A stretch of DNA of 64,000 nucleotides. It comes from Paramarasmius palmivorus (taxonomy: Eukaryota; Basidiomycota; Agaricomycetes; Agaricales; Marasmiaceae). Positions 1 to 11,763 of this stretch are shown piece after piece (positions within the stretch are counted from its first letter, which is position 1; each line of letters begins with the position of its first letter). The position numbers were made by a program, and so were the translations under genes. The stretch spans positions 372,001 to 436,000 of the forward strand of contig JAYKXP010000004.1 in assembly GCA_037176845.1 (NCBI GenBank), written 5' to 3'. The notes under the pieces were generated by a model. The model was not told where the DNA came from, did no database searches, and saw only the letters and a program-made list of their open reading frames with translations.

Positions 1-370
1 GAGTGATTTTGCGATTGAAGGCGATGGATTGATTTTGGGGACGTACACTTCTTGGGAATAGCTTCTGGTTCCTCTACACCGTTTTGGTTAGGGTTACCAG
101 AGATGTCCCTGGACCTGTTAGCGCCTCCACCGCGTTGATAGTATTTACCGCCTCGTGAAGCTGGACCAGTGCGTGCTTTTTGGTTGTCCTTTGAAGCAGC
201 AGGGGGAGCGGGTGTTGCAGCAGCAGCTTTCTTGGGAGCTGGGGCTGAAGATGACTTGATGTCTCCATCGTCACCTGCTGTACCAGGATATGAGCGATAA
301 TCAATGAAAAGAGATGAGAAAGCTAACCATCGTCAAGAAGAGCAAAAGGGTTTTTAGAAGCCACCGACAT
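1..370 (-). CDS. STM1: Stm1-like ribosome/mRNA-binding protein, N-terminal part (cut by window edge)
   Basis: Reading the minus strand, an ATG at 370 opens MSVASKNPFALLDD, the conserved N-terminus of the fungal Stm1 / hyaluronan-mRNA-binding family. A donor follows 328 (GTTAGC), and the acceptor before 277 (TACAG) restores the frame to an acidic, Ala/Pro-rich stretch and then to ASRGGKYYQRGGG, the RGG-type motif expected here. A NAGNAG acceptor (start at 277 or 274) would add or drop one Ala. The second exon runs either to the window edge or to a possible donor at 48 (GTGTACGT). Known family role: Stm1 binds idle 80S ribosomes and mRNA and helps preserve ribosomes under stress. The C-terminal part lies outside the window. 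Family call is good; the exon end near position 48 is uncertain. Confidence 0.8.
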
Positions 371-986
371 TGTGCTTTGACGGGGCCGGTTGCCTTGAGG
401 CGAGGGATTTGGGATGTCCTAGACTTTTTTATGGGTTTTTGGCCTTTTTTGGCGGAGAGTGGGTGTACTCTGCAAGCCGTGTACGGAGTTTTCCGGGGTC
501 CTCGTCCAAAGCCACTGTGACCTGTACAGTTCATGTGACACTGTCACGCTCACAGTATAAAAAGGTGGGTTCTTTGAATTGTGATTTCTTAACGCATTTT
601 TCACAGGTGAGGCGACTGGCAGTGATTTCTTTCTTGTCGTCATATGTACTGATAATCCTTGTTTTTTTTAGCACCTCAAAAGCATCTCGACGAGGATTCG
701 CCCGCCTCTTTTAGAGGACTGGTGTGGATCGAGGACCTTGAGACCGTACAGTTGCTGGAGAGCAAAATTATAGTAATGGGACTTGGGTGCGATCCTTTAG
801 TTTTCTTTGTTATTTTTTCAGTTTCTTTCTAGAGCTGAAAGTTGACGTGGTCGCAATGTCTCGTTGTACAAATGGCAGTAGTAGCATTCGGTAGCACTTT
901 GGTAGTAGTACCTGGTAATAGCACCTGGTACCTTTTTTTTACTTGTACTTGATTAGCTAAGAAAATCCACTTGTCTTCTCCCCGTC
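371..986. other. Intergenic / 5' region between divergent STM1 and SPP1
   Basis: No protein-coding gene is supported here. The stretch carries pyrimidine-rich tracts and several GGTAGTA/GGTACC-like short repeats at about 880-935. It should hold the two divergent promoters and possibly a 5' UTR intron of the SPP1-like gene. The short open frames in it have no recognisable composition or motif. Confidence 0.5.
556..563 (+). promoter_or_regulatory. TATA-like element TATAAAAA
   Basis: TATAAAAA followed by GG on the plus strand, in the region between divergent STM1 and SPP1. Its orientation points to the SPP1 side, but it lies over 400 bp upstream of the proposed SPP1 ATG, so it would need a long leader or a leader intron. 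Assignment is tentative. Confidence 0.3.
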
Positions 987-3900
987 ATGAACATTTCCTC
1001 TCTCCTCTGTTCAGAGGATCCCCCAAAGATCGTACCAGAACCTGTTCTGCTTGCTCCCCATTTAAAGTCTTCAAGGCAACAGCACACAGCAGCAGCAACA
1101 GCAACAACAGCCTTCGTCGTCGTCGTCACCATCGTCGTCGACCGGTTCCAAACTCAACCTAGAGGCTCTTGTACATGCTGCCGATCAAGAACGTCGTCGT
1201 CTTCAGAGCCCCGAAGTGGCATACTCTTACCCATCGAGTACTGCCACAAATGACCGTCTGAATGACCGTCAGGTAGAATGGGAAAAGGAACGAGAGAGAG
1301 AGGAGCAAAGTCGAGAACGCGAACGAGAACGAGACCGGAAGCGCGAAGAGGCTCATCGTCAACAGGAATTAGTTTTCCAGCGTCAGCTTCAGCAACGTCA
1401 ACATCATCGAGAAGCTATTCTCAGTTATCCTACTCGTTCTCCTCATTCGGATACCCTTTCACCGCCCTTATCAAGACCACGGGGTGTCGCCATTCTCGAC
1501 CCGCCACACCAGCTGCCCCCGTCGGTCGAACAAATCGCCTCGACTAGTTCACAGAGAAGCCGTTTGGTGTCACCCACTTCATATTCACCGCCGTTGTCGA
1601 GGTCGTCCAGGGACCCTGTTCATGTACCTTTACATTCATCTCCTTATCCTCATATCCATGCTCGTCATGAAGACCATCATGCTGACGACATTTATTCGAA
1701 CACGTCTACCACCAAGAAACGTCGTCATTCAGACAACCTATCTCCCCCCGACGTCGACTCTCGCATTCGCAAGGAGCGAGAGTTGATGGCACCGAGTTCC
1801 CTGGGTTTTGGCGGTATTCCCCCATCAACAGCTCCCCACTCCGACTCTATCACTGTCAATCGAAGAAAACCGGGTTCATCAGGTTACTCCTATGATCCGG
1901 TTCATGATCAAGATCCTCCGTCGAACCGTACCGAATTTCCTGCGACAGAAGAGAACATCACCCAAAGAGACAGGGAGAGGCCAAAAAATTCAATCGGATT
2001 CCTTACCGGTGGTCATCCACCGCCTCAGCCTCCACATCAACATTCCCATCAACAGCTGCCATCCCACACTTTATCACCCCAAACTCTGTCTCATCACCGT
2101 CCCCCATCACGAGAACACCTTCAGCCCCATCACCGCGTTGTTAGCCCTGCCAGCGGTAGCGCCGGTCGTCGATCACCCCAACCACCACTACCTCCGCGAT
2201 CTCCTTCCAGCCATAGCCATACTCATGGTCGGCGATCACCTCCAGGCAGTCGTGTCGGTCGAGAGCTTGCTGCTCGGCACCATGATCAAGATATGGCGTT
2301 AGATCGTGTCAAGGCAGAAAGAAGAGAATCTTCCGCATTACCACCTACCCCGGTGTTGCCGACTTCGACTACGCCGAGCTTTATCAAGGCACAGTCAGTG
2401 GAACCGCCCAGATTGACCGTGCAGCCGGCTGAGCCCTTGGTGCCACATGTACCACGCAAGGAGCAACCTCAGATATCGCTGGGGCCTCCTGCTTCCGCTG
2501 CGTCGTCCTCTACATTGGAGCCTCCGTCTCTAGAGAAGAAGAAAAAGTCGAGGTCGAGAACGTCAAACGAGGTCGTAGTTAGAAGGGAAGATTTTAGTCC
2601 AAGGCATGTATCGAAGCCGTCCACGCCAGTCCCGCCACCAGTGTCAGTTGCTCCACCACCTATTTCGCCGCCGTCTCATCTTCCACCGCCGCCGCCAAAA
2701 AGTACCGAAGAAGACGCCCATGAATGGTTCCTTGACCAGTTTGGCGATGATTCTCATGCCAGCACCAAAACTCGTTCGAAGCGACCTCGGTCCCCTTCTC
2801 CTCCACCCACGTCCCCTTCGCCTCCCAGGCGTGTCTCCAAGAGCACAAGCAAAAGCAAAAGTTCAAGCCCTGCATTCGCTATCGAGCCTCACGATGCAGC
2901 CACTGCGCTCGAACAAGAGCTTCTCCAAGACACTGCCAAAAACGACAATGTCACTCACGACCACGATAACGATCACGACATGGATGTTGACGAGTTGGTC
3001 GAAGAGGCTCTCCGCGACCCCGAGGAGGAGAAGGAGAAGCCCATGGAAGTGGACGTGGAAGATGAATTGCTTTCTTTGGTCGACGATCGACCGAGAATGT
3101 CAATTTCCGAGATGGTGAAGGGTAATAAGCGGGAGAAGGACAAGGTGGAATCACCGGTGGCGTCTACGTCGCCCAAGTTTCGGTCACCGAGTGTTGGTGG
3201 ACGTGCGCCTTCGGATAGGGATTCGATGCCTCCTCCGGCTGCACCGCCAGCGGGTAAGGAAAAGACGAGTGTACAAGCTAGTCAGGCGGGGAAGAAGAAG
3301 AAGGTATGTGTCTTTTTTTCATTTAAGAGTGGGTTCGTTCATTGATTCATTCATTATTTTACATTACAAAGGCCGCACCTAAACCTAAAGGACGCGGAGC
3401 TGCTGCTGCAGCAACATCAGCGGCAGCGGCAGCAGCACCTACCCCGGTTGCTCCTGCCGAAACAGCGAAACCTCGAGGCAAACCTGGTCCTAAACCCAAA
3501 CCCCGAGATCGAGATGGGAATATCATACGCTCGTCTGGTACATCGACGCCTACGCCTGCACCACCGCCAGCTAAAGCGGGTAAAGGCACACCTCCAGTTG
3601 GCAGGGCAAGTGCTGCTGCTGCTGCTGAACGATCACGGTCTGCTTCTGCCTTGCCTACCGAACCTCAGGATGCTGCTGAAGAACCCGAGGCGGAGGAAGA
3701 GGACGACGATAAGCTTTACTGCGTGTGCAAAACGAGGTACGATGAGGACAAGAGTATGATTGCTTGTGATTCGTGAGTGTACCTTTCCTTTGTTCTTCTC
3801 CTGGAATTGGAAATGTCAATGACTGACTGATTTCTGATCGTCACAGATGTGATGAATGGTATCATACCCAATGCGTGGACATGCCGGATCATCTCGTGGA

Positions 3901-4948
3901 CCTAGTTGATCAGTTTGTGTGTCCTGTTTGTGTTGCCAGTGAGTTGTTACTGTTTTGGGTTGTTACAGTAACAGTAACAGTGACTAACCGGTGCAACAGA
4001 ACATCCGGAACGAAAACTCCAGACGACGTACAAACCACGATGCCTATCGGGGCTTTTGCAGAACGATCCTGATTCTCCAAAGGCATGCCATAAACCGGCC
4101 CGGGCGTACTCCAAGTATTGTAGCGACGAGTGTGGGATGAAGAATATCAGTAAACGCGTGGACACGTACCTACGTCAGGGCGGTGATAAGCAGAAGCTCT
4201 GGAAGGCAGTCAAGAATGCTGAAAAGCGTGAAGGATTGGTTCGTGTCGTTTCGGAGGATGCGACTGTGAAGGAGGTGAAACCGAAGAAGACTTCGGAGAG
4301 GGAGGTTGAGAGATTGAATGGATTTTTGGATGATATTAACAGGGTTCGAGAAGAGCTGAAGAAGGGGATGGAGATTATATTGTGGCGGGAGAGGCTGGTG
4401 AGACTAGCGATGGAGAGAGCGGATAGGGTCGAAGAATGTGGCTGGGATCAGCGACTCTGCTTCTCAGATGAGGATTGGGCAGATTATGGAAACGGTGTGT
4501 TGGAGTCGTACGTGGTGAAGGAGGAAGGTGAAGATGACGACGAGGACAAGATGGACACGACCCCAGATGGTGATGCTGAAGGTGGTGAATGGTGGTGTAG
4601 AGGTGACCCGCATTGTGGTCGCCATGCAGGGTGAGTGTCTTCTTCCGCAATAGGAGTAGCGGGTACTGATGACGGTCGTTCGATGATAGCTGGCAGGGCC
4701 TCCGTGCAAAGGACGTGGCAAAGGAGAAGGAAAAGAAGGACGATGCTCTCGCCAAGTTGACCGCAAAGGAGAGAGAGATCCGGAAATATATCGAAAACAT
4801 GATTGACAAGGACGAAGAGGCTGAGCCTCCTGCACCTCTCAAGACGAGTAACAAGCAACAGCACGTCAGTACTGGGACTACGAAACGCAAAATCAACGGC
4901 GATGCCCCAGCGAACAAGAAGGGGAAGAAGAGGAAAGCCCCTACCTAG
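987..4948 (+). CDS. SPP1: COMPASS (Set1) complex subunit Spp1/Cfp1-like PHD-finger protein
   Basis: The C-terminal half carries a PHD finger split over an intron: KLYCVCKTRYDEDKSMIACD, then CDEWYHTQCVDM and FVCPVC, giving Cys4-His-Cys3 spacing. It is followed by the Spp1/CXXC1-type domain with CHKPAR...KYCSDECGMK and a coiled, charged tail. The family reads H3K4me3 for the Set1 methyltransferase. Exons: tentative 987-1031, then 1090-3303, 3372-3772, 3847-3938, 4000-4630, 4690-4948; phases agree and give about 1,213 aa. The first exon is weak (donor GTACCA); coding is certain only from about 1090, which starts with a poly-Gln/Ser run. The N-terminal ~740 residues are Pro/Ser/Arg/His-rich and look disordered, far longer than in yeast Spp1. 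No CXXC zinc finger is visible, unlike animal Cfp1. Divergent from STM1. Confidence 0.85.
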
Positions 4949-5195
4949 AAGTGTATTTTTATTTTTTTCGCAAGTTACCCCCTTCTTCCCCTTATTATTC
5001 GATATAAGTCTGGCTTTTATCTTGCTATCATATGTTCTGTATTGCACGACCAATCTCTTTAAAGTACCTTTTGTAGCTATTTTTCTTCTTCTTGACCATT
5101 ATTGGAAGATGTGCATCGACAATTTATATACGCGTTGTTATTGTACAGTACACAGCTGTCCGTGGTACATCCAAGATATGACTCTGAGACAAGTC

Positions 5196-5775
5196 CTAAT
5201 AACCATCACCTTCTCCGCCCTCTTTACTGAAACCTTTGGTCTCGTATAGAATGTGAGCCTTGATTTCTTCCCGGCTCTTCTTGTCTTCCATGTCGTTCTT
5301 GTGGAATGGTTGCAACTGATTGTATTCCACTTGTCGAAGTGGTACTTCGTCCTCTTGATCGAGGTCCTGCGACGAGACGAGATGAAGATGTATTGAGGGT
5401 TAAAGAGAAGACTTGAAACGTACTATTTCACCCAATAGGACCACGTTCTCGCCACGGATGAGAAAAAGGCCATGCCAGCTCTCTGCAAAATTGTTACCGT
5501 GGTATATACGTTCGACGGTATCTTCTAGCACGAGATTTGCTATTAATTAAGATAGTTAGCAACTATACGAGTTTTTCCAATGGGTTACTGCTCACCAAAC
5601 TGATCATAGGACCTCAAAACACCATGAAGTTTTCTCCCGTCTCTCAGGATGACCAGCATCTTTCCTGGACATGCGAATTTTTGATGGTAGCGATGTAGGA
5701 TTGACTGTGGGTAGACGTACTGTCCACGCAATCCACGAGAGAACCAGAAGTTGTAAAAGGGATTAGAGAATCCAT
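5196..5775 (-). CDS. LSM1: U6 snRNA-associated Sm-like protein LSm1
   Basis: Four exons on the minus strand, 5721-5775, 5596-5664, 5424-5539 and 5196-5366, join in frame to a 136-aa protein beginning [20 protein letters not shown]. It continues with the Sm1 motif [22 protein letters not shown] and the Sm2 motif [15 protein letters not shown], and ends in [13 protein letters not shown] plus a charged tail typical of LSm1 and not of other LSm proteins. Known role: part of the cytoplasmic LSm1-7 ring that, with Pat1, binds deadenylated mRNA and promotes decapping in P-bodies. The start is the first ATG in frame with the conserved PFTTSG block; longer upstream reading lacks family similarity. Divergent from the secreted DPBB gene, with about 220 bp between the start codons. 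Confidence 0.92.
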
Positions 5776-5996
5776 GATTTCTTGCCAATGCCAAAATGTG
5801 TGACGGAAAGAGAACAAGTAGTGTGACTGTTACCATGTCACAAAAATTTCTCGAAACAGTGTCACCGATCCACGCGCCCCTGGTTGCATGTCAGAACTTG
5901 TAACACCTTTTTTCTATTAAATTCTACTGTCATCCCCTTCTTCCTCCTTCTCCTCTTCCCCTCTCCCTCTCCTCACTGTCCTTTGTATCCCCACCA

Positions 5997-7060
5997 ATGC
6001 GCTCATTTTCCGTTCTGTCCTTACTTGTCTGTGCACTTTCAGCCGCTTCGTCTGCTTTTGCTTCCCCGGGTCATGTTCAAATTCAAGCGGTCCACCGCCC
6101 GCATCGCGGGGTAAAGCGCGTCGTTGAAAAAAGGCAACAGAATAATGCTAGGTTTTCTTGGTATCGCACTGGATTGTGAGTCGATTTAATGTTTTTTGTG
6201 TGGAGGTAGTTTGTTGATGGACTTTGAAGAGGTGCTTGTGGAGGGTACAATGTAGAAACGGATATGGTGAGTTCCACCGTTTGCGGGGCAGGCCTTGGCA
6301 TTGGCAAAGAGACTAATAAACGTAATTTACAGATTGTAGCTCTCAACGCTGGAGTGAGTTTTACTCGCTAAACCTCTTGTGGATCTTATTCACCGACTTC
6401 AATAATCAAAGCAATGGGACGGTGGTGCACATTGTGGCAAGCAGATTACTATTACGATCAACGGTCACTCCGAGTCTGCTACCATCGTTGACCAGGTGCG
6501 GCACAATCGCAGTCGACTCACCAGGCCTCCCATTGACATTACATTCCTACTAGTGCCCCGACTGTCCATACGGCGCTCTGGACTTTTCTCGTGGGCTGTT
6601 TTCCAAATGGACTGACAGCCCCGAAAATACCGGTATAATGTACGGTGACTGGTCGTATGGTTCTGGTCCTCAACAGCCACCTCCTACGACTCATCAAGAG
6701 CCCACAACGACGAGTGAACCTCCACCGCCTCCACCTCCTACGACTACCTCGACGTCTTCGACGCCCCCACCTCCTCCTTCGACTACGAGTACGAGTACAA
6801 GCACGAGTGCTGCTCCGACGACGACGACGTCTACTTGGTCGGAACCCGCCTCTTCCTCGAGTTCTTCTGAAACCTCGGCATCCTCTGAATCTACTGGTGA
6901 GTTGGCTCTTGCCGTCTAGGTTTCTAATAGCTAACGGTTACATCAAGCTCCCTCTTCATCATCAGCTCCAGCAGTACCTACTGGCGCACTCTCTGAATCA
7001 CGGGACGCCCTTTCTGGCTTGGCTGCCATCCTGGCTGCTGGGCTGTCCATCACGTCCTGA
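5997..7060 (+). CDS. Secreted RlpA-like double-psi beta-barrel (expansin/barwin-like) protein with Ser/Thr/Pro-rich C-terminus
   Basis: Six exons (5997-6175, 6230-6266, 6333-6353, 6412-6495, 6554-6896, 6948-7060) join in consistent phase to 258 aa. Residues 1 to about 22 (MRSFSVLSLLVCALSAASSAFA) form a signal peptide. A compact DPBB domain follows: GACGGYNVETDMIVALNAG, then WDGGAHCGKQITI, VDQCPDCPYGALDFS and GIMYGDW, the spacing of fungal RlpA-like/barwin-fold proteins. The C-terminal half is a low-complexity Pro/Thr/Ser stalk, probably O-glycosylated, ending in a hydrophobic ALSGLAAILAAGLSITS segment consistent with GPI attachment. The family is secreted; some members loosen cell walls, but no enzymatic activity can be claimed here. 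The catalytic Asp of true expansins is not established from this reading. Confidence 0.82.
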
Positions 7061-7345
7061 GTGACATAGAGTGATATTCCTTTCTTGTTTGGTGTTTAGG
7101 TTACTCTGTTCTCTTCGCGTTCACATACATATAGGGTCTCATGAGCTGTTGGTGTCTCCTATACCAGCCCTAGCTGCACATCGTCGTCACAAATAAATTA
7201 TGTTACAGGTTGTCCCTGTCGTGTTACTCATGGTTTGTTGGATACATATACATATACACTTGCTGAATTCAGAAAAAAAGGGTGATCTAAGTGGTTTGTG
7301 ATTGAATGCTCCTGCCTGTCCTGTCCCTTGTCCAATGAATGCCAA

Positions 7346-8676
7346 TCAACAGTCTGAGATGGCTGCCTTTACAACGTCAAGGAACGACTCCCTGCCTGAT
7401 CCCGCTCCTGTCCCATCTCCCGAAAGTTTCCACAAGAGGTATGTACCTCGTATAGCTTCTCGTAAAGCGGCGTTGGAATCAGATTTAACACTGTTGGCAG
7501 AATCTGTAACGCCATTTGATAGATGGCCGTTCATTTTCTTCGTGGTGGCGGCGGCGTTGGCGAGGGGGGCAAATAGTATACCACCATCGTTCTCGATAGT
7601 CTGAGTCTCCTTCATCCCTTCCACTTCCAACGCATCGTCGTCAGAACGAGACGACTCGGACAAGGCACGTAGCCGTTCCGAAAGTTCTGTGGGAGACGGT
7701 GGACTTTGTCGGTCATAAGGGCGTTTGATGTTGAATGATTGGTAGGGTATGTCAACGACATCTTGCATGGAGTGACCGTGTCCGTTCGTCATTGACATCA
7801 CCGTGTCTTGATCCCTGGTATAGAAATCGTTTCGATCATGGAGGTAATCCGTCTCCGTCTCTGCAGATTCTGCGAAATGGCCTAGTTTTCGTTTAGCTGT
7901 AGGTGGCGGAGAGGGACGTGTAGAGTCGGCGGTACCTGCATAAGGTAGTTTGTCAGATCGGGACATCAAAGCATTGCGGTCGGCGGTGATGAAAGTGGAA
8001 TACACATACCATGTACCGAGGAGTATTGAGCCCAATACGCGTCCTCTGAAGTGGGGTCTGCGCTGTTGGTCCTTGTTAATCCCGCATTGGGCCGCTCGTC
8101 ATCTGCAGCACCATATGCGTCCCAATAAGAATCTTCGTCGTCGTTGTTGTTGTCGTGATGATGGACTGTGATGAACGGGGATCCGTGTTCCGGTGCCATG
8201 GCAGACGTATCGTCGGACTGGTCGTTTAGAAAAGTGAGGCTGGATGGGGATTCAAAGGAGTGTGTGGGAAAAGGCATGAGAGCGACGTTGTGATATTTCC
8301 AGGATGAATCACGTTCGTCCCACTGGAAGATTAGACGAATGTTGTCTGTGTTGGTGGAAGGAGAGGGAATTTCAGCGTGTGCAAAGGCTGATTCGTTGTC
8401 GCCTGTGTAACGAATTGCAGGAGATGGAGAGTGATCGTCTATGGGGGTTGGTAGAGATTCTAGAATGTCGAATATCTTTTGTTGGTCTTGTGAAGGCCAG
8501 GAGAGGTAAGATGCGGGGTCGGTTGAAGGGTCGCGGAGATTTAGAAAGAAATGCCTTTGTAAGAGGGGAAGGGAAATGAGGTGTTGGGGGAGAGGGTTAG
8601 TTAGCTGAGAAGGGGGGGAAATGTACTGTAAAAGTACGGAGATTGTGGTGGGATGAAGAGGAGAAGGGAAAGCCAT
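7346..8676 (-). CDS. Conserved-looking hypothetical protein, function not recognised
   Basis: Two exons on the minus strand (8010-8676 and 7346-7935) join through a clean GTATGT donor and ATGCAG acceptor, phase 1, giving about 418 aa. The chosen start MAFPSPLHPTTISVLLQYIS is the first Met before a Pro/Leu-rich helical N-terminus; an upstream in-frame ATG at 8766 would add 30 residues. The middle is acidic and Asp/Tyr-rich with repeated DSYWDAYG / DAYWAQYS units. The C-terminal 45 residues (AALREAIRGTYLLWK) are helical and look most constrained. No signal peptide, membrane segment or known domain was seen. The repeated [DE]xYWxxY unit might be a short binding motif, but that is inference. Convergent with the DPBB gene. 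Confidence 0.7.
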
Positions 8677-9363
8677 GGACGCAGCTTGTGAAAAGTTAGT
8701 TTGCTTTACCCCGGAAAATGCTCGCCTAATTTGGTACATCAGATTCTCCCAGGCTCCTATGTTCACGTGGACGTTCCTTGGTGAATACGAACAAGCATCT
8801 CAAGACTGCCAATTGCAAGCAACGTGGGTCGTTTCTCTTTAGCTTCAAGGGCTCTGTATAACATATAGTTCTCCTCTTCGTGAAGGGGTCAACACCTACA
8901 ACTTTGGAGCCAGAAGGTGGAGTTAGCGCATTGTGCATACCACAACCACCCGGATGCCCGTTTGTTGCCCGTCTCCGTGCTAAGATCAGGTCAAGTGGAG
9001 AAGTCTGGAGAAGCTCAAGAATCTAGGCTTTTTGACGTGGAATTACAAGGTTCCTTCCGGTAGAATCTAGCCATCATTGGCACCTGTTTGACGAGTATCG
9101 GTTCTTTGCCCAGTATATCCGATGTCCTACTGCTACTTGGCTTGACTCCAATTGACTGTAAAATAGTTGTTTATTTCCCTTGTAAACTATATGCGGCGTA
9201 TGCTGCTCTTGCTCTTGAGGCCGCGGCGTCTATTTTCGTCATCGCTGTGATTGTTTCACGTGAACTTTCCAGACTTGTCTTACCACACAACGGTGTCCAT
9301 CGCCCGTCCCAGTCCCATTGCCACGACCAACTCGACGACAGGAAAAAAAAAATTCACAACGAC
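8677..9363. other. Intergenic region between divergent genes
   Basis: About 690 bp between the unrecognised minus-strand gene and the small secreted plus-strand gene. Open frames here (for example minus 8726-8938 and the upstream part of plus 9088-9504) show no motif or codon pattern that I would call coding. It presumably holds both promoters; no clear TATA element was seen. Confidence 0.45.
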
Positions 9364-9886
9364 ATGCACAGATCTCTTCTATCCTTCTTCTTACTTTCTT
9401 TCCTTTTACTAGTCCATGCACAGGACGTCAGTATCTCTCCCTTCTCTCTCTCTTTTCGCTTAGTATCTCATAATATATTCACAAATTCAGACATCGAGCG
9501 GTAACAATAACAGCAACTCCCAAAGCAACTCTGCATCCGCCAGCGGTAGTGGAAATGCCAGTGGAAGCGGTAGCGGTAGTGGCTCCCAACCTGCCCCAAC
9601 AGTCACCGTCATAACAACCACCAATTCGAATAACCAAACCACAGTCTTCACTTCTACTATTGCTGGAGGCTCCAGTGCACCAGCTACAACAACAACCAAA
9701 CCACTTCCAACAGCTACCGAATCATTAGCGCAAGGTGGAGGAGCGACAGGTGCACCGTCACCTGGAGGTGGAGGAGCGTACGGCCCAGACGATAATTATA
9801 TCGCCGCAGCAATGGCACTCGCCAATAGCCCACTTCTCGTTACGATATTTGGTGTTATCGTTGGTGCTGGGGTTATGTATGCATAG
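9364..9886 (+). CDS. Small secreted Ser/Gly/Asn-rich protein with C-terminal hydrophobic anchor
   Basis: Exon 9364-9426 encodes a strong signal peptide MHRSLLSFFLLSFLLLVHAQ. A donor GTCAGT and acceptor before 9491 join it, phase 0, to a second exon ending at 9886; total 152 aa. The mature part is almost entirely Ser, Gly, Asn and Thr with SGSGSGSG repeats and a TVTVITTTNSNNQTTVFTST block, typical of O-glycosylated fungal wall proteins. It ends in a hydrophobic helix (SPLLVTIFGVIVGAGVMYA), consistent with a GPI signal or a single membrane anchor. No catalytic domain was seen. It lies head-to-tail upstream of MYG1. Confidence 0.72.
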
Positions 9887-10081
9887 AGTTGAAGAGGGTT
9901 GGGACGTCGGGGGTTGGGGGTCGGGGTTTTTCACTACGCATGGACATTTTTTTGGCTTTTTTTTATACCGCATGGACCTAGCACGGACTGTACACACACA
10001 CCCTTTGCATCGGTCGTCGTTGCTGTTGCTTTTTATCGCAAGGATACTGAATAATATTAGAGTACATCTCATCCTGGAATC

Positions 10082-11553
10082 ATGAACAGGCTTCTTTACT
10101 ACCATCGATCATTCATTTCAACTCCCACCAGAATCCTTCTTCAACGGGCTAAAATGTCGACTGAAGCTCCTCTTGCGAAGAAACAAAAAGTTCAAAAGGT
10201 TTATCTAGCGAAAACTACAGCGAACCTGAACCTGGATTGACGAGGACTTGACTAGGTTATTGGAACCCACAACGGGACATTTCACTGTGACGAAGCTCTT
10301 GCTGTTTTTCTTTTACGACAAACGACGACCTATCGTGATTCTGGTACGAAGCTCATCCTCGCTGCGTGTCCTTTCACCGACGATTTGCAACAGACCTCAA
10401 ACGAAGTCGTGATCCAAAGATTCTCGACACCTGCGATATTGTCGTTGACGTTGGTGCCGTGTACGACGAAGCTCTGCAGAGATTCGACCACCACCAGAGG
10501 GGATTCACAGAAGTCTTTGGGCATGGTTTTGAGACCAAGCTGAGTTCTGCGGGATTGGTGTACAAGTGAGTAGTACAATGTACACTGTTCATCCTTCTTG
10601 ACACTCATTCTGCCAGACACTTTGGCCAAGAAGTCATTTCCAATGTCACTCAGTTACCAGTGGACCACCCCAACCTGAACATCCTATGGCTCAAGATCTA
10701 CAAGGTGAACCACACCTTACACACCTTACACACCTTATTCCCATTCCTCACCAACGACACTAGGAATTCATAGAAGCCATTGATGCCATCGACAACGGCA
10801 TCTCGCAGTACCCCACCGAACTCAAACCACGATATAAAAGCCGCACCGATCTTTCTAGTCGAGTTGCCGCTCTGAATCCGGCGTGGAATCAGCCGGTGGA
10901 TGCGGATGGGATGGATGTGCGTCTAACGTTTAGATTACCTGCGCAAGGACGCTGACATTGATTGGGTTTTATTGCAGACACGCTTCCTGAAAGCATCTTC
11001 GTTAACGGGCCAAGAGTTCCTGGATAAACTCAGCTATTATGCTAATGCTTGGTTACCTGCAAGGGATTTGTTGGTTAAGGCTATAGAGGAAAGTAAAGAA
11101 AACGTCGACCCGAGTGGGAAGATCATCTTGTTAGAGCAGTTTTTACCGTGGAAGGTTCGTATTCGTATTCGTATCGACGTCTTCCTTCGGCTGACACCGT
11201 ATCGTGTAGGAACACCTGTTTGATCTCGAATCAGAGGGTATGCAACCAGGAGTAGCGATCTATATCGTGTATCCGGATGAAACGGGCGGAAACTGGCGTA
11301 TTCAAGCTGTACCTGTCGCACCGGAAAGTTTCGATAGCAGGAAAGCGCTCCCGGAGAAATGGAGAGGTGTTAGAGATGATGAGTTGAGTAAGGTTAGTGG
11401 AGTAGATGGGGGTATCTTTGTCCACGCGAGTGGGTTCATTGGAGGTGAGCAATGAGTAATCGAATAGCATGCTCGGAGCTGACATACAGCAACACAGGTA
11501 ACAAAACAAAAGAAGGCGCGTTGCAGCTGGCGAAACTTGCGCTGGACATGTAA
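10082..11553 (+). CDS. MYG1: MYG1-family exonuclease
   Basis: Eight exons (10082-10198, 10256-10343, 10394-10565, 10617-10704, 10764-10916, 10978-11154, 11210-11444, 11498-11553) give 361 aa in continuous phase. The MYG1 signature is plain: IGTHNGTFHCDEALAVFLLR, VVDVGAVYD, FDHHQRGF (DHH-like metal ligands), LSSAGLVYKHFG, and the C-terminal GGIFVHASGFIGGNKTKEGAL. Known role in human and yeast: an RNA exonuclease acting in the nucleus/nucleolus and mitochondria to coordinate the two translation systems. Two in-frame ATGs exist: 10082 adds an Arg-rich, acid-free N-terminus resembling a mitochondrial presequence, while 10154 starts MSTEAPLAKKQKVQK, where KKQK resembles a nuclear signal. The intron before exon 7 carries a TATTCG-type short repeat. 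Confidence 0.93.
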
Positions 11554-11763
11554 GAACATTGTGTATTCCATCCAGCTAATCTATTGTGCTGTGCATACTA
11601 TCATCACCATCGTCTTATCCCGACCAATCGCCTACGTATGATGAAACGACCTCAAGGTTTACACGCGAAAATGCGTCAGTCCGCAGTTTTGCCATGCTTT
11701 TAACATGAACAGCCGGTGCTGTTCTTCATTTCTTCATTTCTTCAAGAGGGCCCTTAACTTTTT

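Noticed and set aside
4375..4917. 180-aa and 189-aa minus-strand open frames over the SPP1 3' half
   Set aside because: Antisense to clearly coding PHD/Spp1 exons; the peptides are Leu/Ser/His-rich shadows of Lys/Glu codons with no family motif.
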